Source: an uncultured Desulfobulbaceae bacterium (lineage in GTDB: Bacteria > Desulfobacterota > Desulfobulbia > Desulfobulbales > Desulfobulbaceae). Taken from it: a stretch of 5,713 nt of DNA. Of the stretch, positions 1-5,324 are shown one piece after another. Made by a program: the position numbers and the translations under genes. The stretch lies in contig CALZIH010000197.1 of NCBI GenBank assembly GCA_945787305.1, forward strand, positions 1-5,713, read 5' to 3'. A model generated the notes under the pieces. It searched no databases. It was not told the DNA's origin and worked only from the letters and a program-made list of their open reading frames with translations. Positions within the stretch are counted from its first letter, which is position 1, and each line of letters opens with the position of its first letter.

Positions 1-565
1 CGTTCGACTCATTTAGATCTTGTTCCAGCTGCTTTTTTTCCTTGCGCAGTGAACGTGCATTATCTTCTGCTTGTTTGCATGCCGCGGCCTCATCATTTTT
101 TTGCTTCTTAAGCGCACGGAGTTTTTTCATTACATTCTCTGGCGTATCGGCAAGGGCCTTGTTGATTGCTTTCAGCGATTTTTCTTTATCTGCTAATTCT
201 GTTTTGGTCTTTTTCAGCTCTTTAGCATGATTGGCACGCTCAACAGTCATTTGTTGTTCGTATAACTTTAGTGCAGCCTGAATTTCTTCACTGTTAGATT
301 CTGCGGTAGCTTGTGCTTTTTCGCTCGTAGCAATTTTCTTTTCCATCACAGCAATGGCCTGCTGAGACTGTTGCTGTGCGGTTTCAATCGCTGCATCCGC
401 ATCAAGTGATCGTTTGATGGCGGCATTAAGTGCAGTTTTTAGCTCAATGGTACTGCAATCCGGATCCAGTTCCAGAGCCTCTTTCGCCGCTCTCATCAAA
501 ACCTGATTGCTTACTGCAAGATCTTTCCATACTTTTATCTGAAGCTCTAATTCCGCTTGTTCCAC
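1..565 (-). CDS. Uncharacterised coiled-coil protein, 5' part only (C-terminus beyond the window)
   Basis: The minus strand is open from a GTG at 563-565 to the left edge, giving 188 codons with no stop. GTG is chosen because an AGGAG ribosome-binding site (576-580) lies 10 nt upstream and a plausible promoter sits behind it. Residues 1-50 form a helical N-terminal segment with a WKDL patch and an LDPDCS turn near residues 33-38. Residues from about 52 onward are rich in Ala, Glu, Lys and Gln with few prolines and glycines, as in a long coiled coil. There is no signal peptide or membrane segment, so it is probably cytoplasmic. The N-terminal segment reminds me of conserved hypothetical proteins of marine or aquatic gammaproteobacteria, but I know of no assigned function. 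It follows modC in the same direction, but the 247-bp gap and its own promoter suggest separate transcription. The reading frame is well supported; the function is unknown. Confidence 0.8.
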   Translation of the reverse strand, partial: MEQAELELQIKVWKDLAVSNQVLMRAAKEALELDPDCSTIELKTALNAAIKRSLDADAAIETAQQQSQQAIAVMEKKIATSEKAQATAESNSEEIQAALKLYEQQMTVERANHAKELKKTKTELADKEKSLKAINKALADTPENVMKKLRALKKQKNDEAAACKQAEDNARSLRKEKKQLEQDLNESN

Positions 566-614
566 TTATTTTTGTCTCCTCTTCTCAGGGGGGTAGGCTT
601 ATTCCGAGGGCGAT

Positions 615-643
615 TGTATATCATAAGAGTGCGTTTTCGTAAA
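615..643 (-). promoter_or_regulatory. Candidate sigma70 promoter of the coiled-coil gene
   Basis: Read on the minus strand, a -35-like TTTACG (638-643) is followed after 17 bp by TATACA (615-620). The -10 is preceded by TG plus one base, giving an extended -10 (TGATATACA). The predicted start near 608 leaves a leader of about 43 nt containing the AGGAG ribosome-binding site. Each hexamer matches consensus at only 4 of 6 positions, so the call rests on spacing, the extended -10 and position. Confidence 0.45.
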
Positions 644-671
644 ATAATACGCCAAATGAGGGGGATTTAAC

Positions 672-690
672 CCCGATTGACCCAATCAGG
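672..690 (-). terminator. Hairpin downstream of modC, possible weak terminator
   Basis: CCCGATTG (672-679) and CAATCAGG (683-690) pair over 8 bp, including one G-T wobble, around a 3-nt loop. The hairpin lies about 120 bp beyond the modC stop, between modC and the coiled-coil gene promoter. No run of T follows on either strand, so it is not a canonical intrinsic terminator. A competing GGGG/CCCC pairing (661-664 with 671-674) overlaps it. Confidence 0.3.
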
Positions 691-812
691 CCGGGAATTG
701 TAACCGTACAGAAATAAAAAACCGGGGAATATCCACACGACTCGTGCCGATTTACTTTGCTGTCGACTGCTGTGGGTAAATACACTCAAGTGATTTGCAG
801 TGCGAATGCGAT

Positions 813-1892
813 TTAGCGCGCCAGTGAAACTGCCTTGATCAGGGCATAACACTTCTGTCCGGGCTCAAGTCTCAATGTGTAAAGAGATTTACGACTGATA
901 TTAGCCAGCAGGGGAACACCAATATCCAGCTTGATTTGCACTGCATGCCTGGTGATATCTGGCACAGCCACTTCAACGACTGTGGCTTCGAGTATATTCA
1001 AGAAACTGGTGGTAACCTGAGGTTTTTGCAGGGCAATACCAACATTGCGGGCCAAAAGATGAACCCGTTGTCCATGCCCTTTTTCAATAGGTAGCTGTGG
1101 CACATACAATTCGCCACCATCAAAGCCTAAACGCGTCAGGCCAAACTCTTCTTCGTGCGCCACAACTCTGGTATCAATTACCGAGCCAGACATATCACCC
1201 AAGTATTCACTCAACTCAAGTTCGGAACAGAGCTGCGTTATATGGCCCGTTGCCACACTCTCTCCTTCTCTCATCAGCACCATGGTGTCCGTTATTTGTA
1301 ATACTTCTTCAAGAGAGTGACTCACGTAGATCACGGGGATATCCAGCTCGTCGTGTAGTTTGCGAATAAAGGGGATTACCTCACGCTTACGTTCTTTATC
1401 GAGTGAGGCCAGGGGCTCATCCATCAATAAAAGTTTCGGACAGGCTAATAAAGCGCGGCCGATGGCGACTCGTTGTTGTTCTCCGCCAGACAGATTATGT
1501 GGTTTGCGTTGCAACAGATGATCAATGGCAAGCATGTTGATCACCTGATCCCACTCAACATGCCGTTCGTTTTTAGGCGCGCGTTTATAGCCGTACTCGA
1601 GATTCTTTTGCACACTAAGGTGTGAAAACAGCCGCGGCTCCTGGAACACATAACCAAGGGCGCGTTGTTGAGTCGTCAGGAAGTAACTATTGGATTCGTC
1701 TTGCCAAACGGCATCGCCAACTTGTATATAACCATTGTTGCTGCGCTCCAGGCCGGCAAGACAACGAAGCACCGTCGATTTACCTGCCCCTGATGGACCA
1801 AACAATGTAGTAACCCCTTTGGCAGGCACATCCAAATCAACCTTGAGGTCAAAGCCCGAATACACCACATCAAAGCGCGCCTTAATGCGCAT
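813..1892 (-). CDS. modC: Molybdate ABC transporter ATP-binding protein ModC
   Basis: This is the complete 359-residue ATPase that powers molybdate import by the ModABC transporter at the inner face of the cytoplasmic membrane. The ABC domain has, in order, Walker A GPSGAGKST (32-40), the Q-loop glutamine in YVFQEPRLF (Q84), signature LSGGEQQR (134-141), Walker B LLLMDEP (154-160), D-loop LASLD (161-165) and the switch histidine in YVSH (H192). The VFQEPRLF segment is typical of ModC. Residues from about 293 to 357 form a TOBE/Mop-type domain, with the TSFLNILEATV strand at its start, which in this family binds molybdate and feeds back on transport. Length is normal (about 350-360). The ATG at 1890-1892 overlaps the modB stop by 11 bp, the usual translational coupling of a modABC operon. 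All catalytic residues are present. However, its permease partner is truncated in this window, so the locus as assembled would not make a working transporter unless another modB exists. Confidence 0.95.
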   Translation of the reverse strand: MRIKARFDVVYSGFDLKVDLDVPAKGVTTLFGPSGAGKSTVLRCLAGLERSNNGYIQVGDAVWQDESNSYFLTTQQRALGYVFQEPRLFSHLSVQKNLEYGYKRAPKNERHVEWDQVINMLAIDHLLQRKPHNLSGGEQQRVAIGRALLACPKLLLMDEPLASLDKERKREVIPFIRKLHDELDIPVIYVSHSLEEVLQITDTMVLMREGESVATGHITQLCSELELSEYLGDMSGSVIDTRVVAHEEEFGLTRLGFDGGELYVPQLPIEKGHGQRVHLLARNVGIALQKPQVTTSFLNILEATVVEVAVPDITRHAVQIKLDIGVPLLANISRKSLYTLRLEPGQKCYALIKAVSLAR

Positions 1893-2196
1893 GGGTCGGG
1901 AACCTGCGATTAATGAAATATACGGCCAATAATACGATAAAGGTAAAAAGCAATAGTCCTACCGACAACGCGTGAGCACTGCCGTAATCCAACACCTCAA
2001 CGTGTTCGTAAATGGCAATTGACAACACTTGTGTCTCACCGGGAATGCTGCCACCGACCATGAGCACCACGCCAAACTCCCCCATGGTGTGGGTAAAACC
2101 GAGTACGGCAGCGGTGATATAACCGCGCAAGGACAAAGGCAAAATAACACTGAGAAAGGCATCAAAGTGTGATGCCTTTTTTCTCGTGGTGCTCAC
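1882..2196 (-). pseudogene. modB: Molybdate ABC transporter permease ModB, C-terminal fragment (5' end lost)
   Basis: The minus-strand frame encodes the C-terminal ~98 residues of ModB, the membrane permease that docks onto ModC. The segment HFDAFLSVILPLSLRGYI is the second half of the permease EAA coupling loop. It is followed by the ModB hallmark THTMGEFG (residues 35-42), then IPGETQVLSIAIYEHVE (51-67) and a last membrane helix near residues 77-95. A full ModB has about 225-230 residues, so roughly 125-130 N-terminal residues are missing. The homology stops abruptly at Ala8. The invariant glycine expected at residue 7 of the EAA motif is Lys, and residues 1-7 (STTRKK after a GTG at 2194-2196) look unrelated. 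An in-frame TAG lies at 2209-2211, and there is no ribosome-binding site. I infer a remnant at a breakpoint, not a functional short protein. The intact 3' end still overlaps modC by 11 bp. Confidence 0.85.
2152..2185. repeat. Fold-back inverted repeat at the modB breakpoint
   Basis: GAGAAAGGCATCA (2152-2164) and TGATGCCTTTTTTCTC (2170-2185) are inverted copies around a 5-nt loop, differing only by three extra T in the right arm. On the plus strand the inner 10-bp stem runs into a six-T tract, so it has the shape of an intrinsic terminator. However, no plus-strand gene ends here, and the left arm is modB coding sequence. Recognisable ModB sequence ends inside the right arm, at about 2175. The structure therefore more likely marks how the junction arose than a functional terminator. 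Confidence 0.7.
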
Positions 2197-2213
2197 CGTG
2201 CAGCGAGCCTATT

Positions 2214-2238
2214 GATTCTCCTCCCTCCGAGGAGAATC
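2214..2238 (-). terminator. Perfect hairpin overlapping the nrdJ stop codon, probable terminator
   Basis: GATTCTCCTC (2214-2223) and GAGGAGAATC (2229-2238) form a perfect 10-bp stem with a 5-nt loop. The promoter-proximal arm of the nrdJ transcript contains two bases of the TGA stop (2237-2239). The position directly at the gene end suggests transcription termination or protection of the mRNA 3' end. No T tract follows on the minus strand (AATAGGCTCG comes next), so it is not a canonical intrinsic terminator. If the nearby junction at about 2176-2213 is artificial, the native downstream sequence may be missing. Confidence 0.5.
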
Positions 2239-4972
2239 ACGAACATCCACTTGTAGAACCACAGTTCAGACATTTGTAGCAAGCCCCATTGCGTACCATT
2301 ATTGCGCCGCACTCAAAACATGGCGGCGCATCAGCCTGCGTTTGAAAAACCAGTTTCTCTTCCGATTCGTTTTTTGACTCCGGTTGCTTGATCATGTTTT
2401 CAGGAGCGAATTCGTCTGTATCAGTCATTGCTGCGTTGCTTTCGTCTTCCGGTAGAAACTTGAGCGCCAACCACCTGAAAATGTAGTCCGTAATTGATTT
2501 CGCCATGCGAATTTCAGGATTATTGGTAAAGCCGGAAGGCTCAAATCTGGAGTGGCTGAACTTATTGATGAGTACGTTCAACGGTACACCGTATTGTAAA
2601 GCGAGAGAAATGGCGGTCGCAAAAGAATCCATCAAGCCGGAAACCACGGACCCTTCTTTTGCCATAACAATAAAGATTTCGCCCGGTGCGCCATCCTCAT
2701 ACATGCCTACAGTAATATACCCCTCATGACCGGCAATGCTGAATTTGTGAGTAATTGCCCGGCGTTCGTCAGGTAAACGTTTCCGTCTCGGTTCAGCAGC
2801 AACCGGCGCTTTGGCTTTTTTGTCTTCTAAGCCAGTATTTAATGGTTGGGAGCGTTTGCAGCCATCGCGGTAAATAGCAATCGCTTTCAATCCCATTTTC
2901 CAGGATTCGATGTAGGTTTGTGCAATATCTTCGGGAGTCACATCGTTCGGCATATTCACCGTTTTTGAAATAGCGCCGGAGAGGAAGGGCTGTGCAGCCG
3001 CCATCATTTTGACGTGTCCCATATAATGAATCGTTCTTTCTCCATTTGTAGGCTTAAATGAGCAGTCAAAAACCGGTAGATGATCCTTCTTTAATCCCGG
3101 GGCGCCTTCGATCGTGTCGTGCTCATCAATATATTTGATAATCGCGGCAATCTCTGCTTCCGTGTAATTGAGTTTTTTGAGGGCTTCTGGAATGGTGTTG
3201 TTGACGATTTTTATCATGCCGCCGCCCACAAGTTTTTTGTATTTAACCAGGGCCAAATCCGGTTCGATCCCGGTCGTATCACAATCCATCATAAAAGCGA
3301 TGGTGCCGGTTGGCGCAAGAACAGTCACTTGTGAGTTTTTGTAGCCGTACTCGCTGCCCAGAGAGTAGGCGTCGTCCCAGACCTTTTTGGCCGACAGAAA
3401 AAGCTGGCTCGGTACAAGCTCCTTGCGAATGTTATCAACGTGCTCCCGATGCTGTTTAATAACGCGCAACATCGAAGTTCGATTCTTTTTGTATTTTGGG
3501 AAAGGACCAAGCTTGCTTGCAATAATCGCGGAAGTTTTGTAAGCTTGCCCGCACATTAAGGCGGTGATTGCCCCGGCATATCCGCGGCCCTCATCGCTGT
3601 CGTAGGGCAATCCAAGTGACATCAACAAGGCGCCAAGGTTGGCGTAACCGAGCCCGAGAGTGCGATAGTAGTGACTGTTCTTTTCGATGGCCGGAGTTGG
3701 GTAGCTTGCATTTCCCACGATAATTTCTTTGGCCAGAATCATAATACTGACGGTGTGCAAGAAAGATTCAATATCAAACTCGCCGTCTTCCTTGCGGAAT
3801 TTCATCAGGTTGATGGAAGAGAGATTGCAGGCCGTATCATCCAAAAACATGTATTCGCTGCATGGGTTTGAGGCGTAAATTCTATCCGTATTCAAACAGG
3901 TATGCCAGTCATTTATTGTTGTATCGAATTGGATTCCCGGGTCGCCGGAAAGCCAGGCAGCTTCCGCGATCTGTTTCATTAAATCTTTGGCCTGGTGAGT
4001 CTCTGCGACATTGCCGGAATTAATTTCTTTGGTTTGCCATTTTTTGTCGCCAACCAGGGCTTTCATGTATTCATCGCTGACTCGAACACTGTGGTTTGCG
4101 TTTTGGAAAAAGACACTCGTGTAAGCTTCTCCATCGATGGCGCTGTCATATCCGGAATCAATCAAAGCCCAGGCCTTCTTTTCCTCTTCGGTTTTACAGT
4201 TGATGAACTCAACGATGTCCGGATGGTCGATATTCAGAATGACCATTTTCGCCGCACGTCGTGTTTTACCGCCGGACTTGATGACCCCGGCAAAGGCGTC
4301 GAAGCCCTTCATGAAAGAGACCGGTCCGGAAGCCGTTCCACCACCGGAGAGTTTTTCTTTTGAAGAACGAATGGCAGATAGGTTTGAACCGGCTCCGGAG
4401 CCCCATTTAAAAAGCATGCCCTCGGTTTTCGCCAAATCAAGGATAGAGGTCATGCTGTCTTTGACGGAATTTATAAAACAGGCGGAACATTGAGGTTTTT
4501 CTTCTACACCGCAATTAAACCAGACCGGGCTGTTAAAAGTAGCCTTTTGATTAATGAGAATGTGGGTTAGTTCATGATAAAAAGTTGTGGCGTCTTCTTC
4601 ATTTGCAAAATAACCGTCTGCTCTTCCCCAGTCGGATAGGGTTTCGGATACCCGGTTAATGAGGTGCCTCACGCTGTTTTCACGTTCAGGGGTTCCAAGT
4701 TTGCCATTGAAATATTTTGAAGCGACCACATTGAGCGCAGTCTGTGACCAGAAGGAAGGCGTCTCGATGTTTTTCTGCTCAAAAATAATTTCGCCTTTTT
4801 CGTTGGTGATTTTCGCTGAGCGCTTCTCCCATTTTATAGCATCGAATGGACTTTTGTCGGGCTGGGTGTAGTAGTTTGCAATAGTTAGGCCTTTGCCGTC
4901 AGAACCGCTTCCCGAAACGGGTCCTGCTACATTCGATCTGTCCTTTTTAGGGGCTGAGAATCCTGAAGCCAT
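2237..4972 (-). CDS. nrdJ: Adenosylcobalamin-dependent (class II) ribonucleoside reductase, complete
   Basis: This 911-residue cytoplasmic enzyme reduces ribonucleotides to deoxyribonucleotides using a thiyl radical generated from coenzyme B12, with no oxygen requirement. The catalytic loop is SNPCSEY, with N369, C371 (thiyl) and E373. The active-site redox pair is C165 (in QCSACF) with C382 (in TACNLSS). The 11-residue C371-C382 spacing is the same as in the well-studied Thermotoga NrdJ. APTGTI (553-558) and TTGIEP (566-571) are the phosphate-binding and barrel motifs. Residues from about 735 to 830 form a TSCPD domain. The C-terminus is a zinc ribbon, C885-x2-C888 and C901-x2-C904, with C910 near the end, as in the NrdJ_Z family, where the tail re-reduces the active site. 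I see no N-terminal ATP cone and no intein. The start is firm: AGGAGG (4981-4986) lies 8 nt before the ATG. Tandem NrdR boxes upstream suggest NrdR repression. It is divergent from ribD. Confidence 0.97.
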   Translation of the reverse strand: MASGFSAPKKDRSNVAGPVSGSGSDGKGLTIANYYTQPDKSPFDAIKWEKRSAKITNEKGEIIFEQKNIETPSFWSQTALNVVASKYFNGKLGTPERENSVRHLINRVSETLSDWGRADGYFANEEDATTFYHELTHILINQKATFNSPVWFNCGVEEKPQCSACFINSVKDSMTSILDLAKTEGMLFKWGSGAGSNLSAIRSSKEKLSGGGTASGPVSFMKGFDAFAGVIKSGGKTRRAAKMVILNIDHPDIVEFINCKTEEEKKAWALIDSGYDSAIDGEAYTSVFFQNANHSVRVSDEYMKALVGDKKWQTKEINSGNVAETHQAKDLMKQIAEAAWLSGDPGIQFDTTINDWHTCLNTDRIYASNPCSEYMFLDDTACNLSSINLMKFRKEDGEFDIESFLHTVSIMILAKEIIVGNASYPTPAIEKNSHYYRTLGLGYANLGALLMSLGLPYDSDEGRGYAGAITALMCGQAYKTSAIIASKLGPFPKYKKNRTSMLRVIKQHREHVDNIRKELVPSQLFLSAKKVWDDAYSLGSEYGYKNSQVTVLAPTGTIAFMMDCDTTGIEPDLALVKYKKLVGGGMIKIVNNTIPEALKKLNYTEAEIAAIIKYIDEHDTIEGAPGLKKDHLPVFDCSFKPTNGERTIHYMGHVKMMAAAQPFLSGAISKTVNMPNDVTPEDIAQTYIESWKMGLKAIAIYRDGCKRSQPLNTGLEDKKAKAPVAAEPRRKRLPDERRAITHKFSIAGHEGYITVGMYEDGAPGEIFIVMAKEGSVVSGLMDSFATAISLALQYGVPLNVLINKFSHSRFEPSGFTNNPEIRMAKSITDYIFRWLALKFLPEDESNAAMTDTDEFAPENMIKQPESKNESEEKLVFQTQADAPPCFECGAIMVRNGACYKCLNCGSTSGCS

Positions 4973-5044
4973 TTTGGTTCCCTCCTCAGGGTTTATTGGA
5001 TAAAATTTGGTTTCTCTGGGTGTGTTTTACTTCGTGTGGAGTTA

Positions 5045-5072
5045 AAGATATAATAATTGATCTAAAAGTCAA
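5045..5072 (-). promoter_or_regulatory. Candidate promoter nearest to nrdJ
   Basis: On the minus strand TTGACT (5067-5072) is followed after 16 bp by TATCTT (5045-5050), giving a leader of roughly 65 nt before the nrdJ ATG. The -35 matches 5 of 6 consensus positions and the -10 is weaker. It lies 7 bp downstream of the proximal NrdR box, so a repressor bound there could obstruct polymerase. It competes with the better-scoring promoter at 5144-5172, and only start-site mapping could choose between them. Confidence 0.35.
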
Positions 5073-5079
5073 GGAAAAA

Positions 5080-5095
5080 ATACAAAATATAGTAT
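5080..5095 (-). promoter_or_regulatory. NrdR box, proximal to nrdJ
   Basis: ATACAAAATATAGTAT matches the published NrdR-box consensus acaCwAtATaTwGtgt at 13 of 16 positions, including the conserved central AT steps and the C and G that anchor each half. Its half sites (ATACAAAA and, inverted, ATACTATA) are imperfect inverted copies. It lies about 108 bp upstream of the nrdJ start and 15 bp from a second box. NrdR is the zinc-finger/ATP-cone repressor of ribonucleotide reductase genes. Confidence 0.7.
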
Positions 5096-5110
5096 TTTTT
5101 ATTGGAAGAC

Positions 5111-5126
5111 ACACAATAGATAGTAT
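5111..5126 (-). promoter_or_regulatory. NrdR box, distal to nrdJ
   Basis: ACACAATAGATAGTAT matches the consensus acaCwAtATaTwGtgt at 14 of 16 positions. The start-to-start distance from the other box is 31 bp, or three helical turns with a 15-bp gap, which is the known tandem spacing for NrdR. The box lies between the divergent promoters and nrdJ, so it would act mainly on nrdJ. An effect on ribD is possible because the site is only about 30 bp from the ribD -35. Confidence 0.75.
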
Positions 5127-5143
5127 GTTTACAAGATTGATGC

Positions 5144-5172
5144 ATTCTAAAAAAATGTTGACTTGGAGTCAA
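5144..5172 (-). promoter_or_regulatory. Candidate distal nrdJ promoter, strong sigma70-like
   Basis: On the minus strand TTGACT (5167-5172) is followed after 17 bp by TAGAAT (5144-5149). Each hexamer matches consensus at 5 of 6 positions. The predicted start near 5137 gives nrdJ a leader of about 165 nt, with both NrdR boxes just downstream of the start, where bound repressor would block clearance or elongation. Its -35 is one arm of a palindrome whose other arm is the -35 of the opposing ribD promoter. Confidence 0.5.
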
Positions 5173-5186
5173 AATAGTAGTATATT
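5158..5186 (+). promoter_or_regulatory. Candidate ribD promoter, strong sigma70-like
   Basis: TTGACT (5158-5163) is followed after exactly 17 bp by TATATT (5181-5186), 5 of 6 matches in each hexamer. A start near 5193 would give ribD a leader of about 130 nt that includes the palindromic repeat at 5253-5308. No FMN riboswitch elements are visible in that leader. The -35 overlaps the opposing nrdJ promoter, so the two probably cannot be occupied at once. Confidence 0.6.
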
Positions 5187-5252
5187 AATTTTCAAAATTA
5201 AGAGTTGTTAACTCAATAGAAAATAAGATTTTTCAATTAATATCTGACCAAT

Positions 5253-5308
5253 CCTTCGACTCCGCTCAGGATGAAGCCAGATAACTTCATGGTGAGCGGA
5301 GTCGAACC
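5253..5308. repeat. REP-like palindromic element in the ribD leader
   Basis: Two 24-nt arms (5253-5276 and 5285-5308) are inverted copies with 4 mismatches around an 8-nt loop. A perfect 14-bp core, TTCGACTCCGCTCA (5255-5268), pairs with TGAGCGGAGTCGAA (5293-5306). From general knowledge, this CTTCGACTCCGCTCAGG-type motif is dispersed in intergenic regions of many bacterial genomes and resembles REP/BIME elements spread by REP-associated transposases. As RNA it would form a strong hairpin ending 16 nt before the ribD start. No T tract follows, so it is unlikely to be an intrinsic terminator. The GC-rich element stands out from its AT-rich surroundings, as expected of an insertion. Confidence 0.8.
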
Positions 5309-5324
5309 ATGATTGCAATGAACA

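Noticed and set aside
667..852. Minus-strand 61-codon frame overlapping the end of modC
   Set aside because: It starts inside modC in another frame, has no ribosome-binding site and no recognisable protein character. The region reads as spacer with hairpins.
2170..2182. Functional plus-strand intrinsic terminator (stem plus six T)
   Set aside because: The shape is right, but no plus-strand gene leads into it and one arm is modB coding sequence, so it is treated as a junction fold-back.
3995..4493. Two plus-strand frames of 118-122 codons inside nrdJ
   Set aside because: They are antisense to highly conserved reductase sequence, have no upstream signals and show no domain character, so they are shadows of nrdJ.
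2237..4972. Intein or split site in nrdJ
   Set aside because: Reductase genes often host inteins, but the catalytic segments are continuous and correctly spaced, with no intein motifs.
4973..5140. Cobalamin riboswitch ahead of nrdJ
   Set aside because: A B12 switch would fit the cofactor, but no B12-box-like sequence or suitable stems are visible in the AT-rich leader.
5187..5324. FMN riboswitch ahead of ribD
   Set aside because: None of the conserved RFN-element segments are present; the only structure is the REP-like palindrome.
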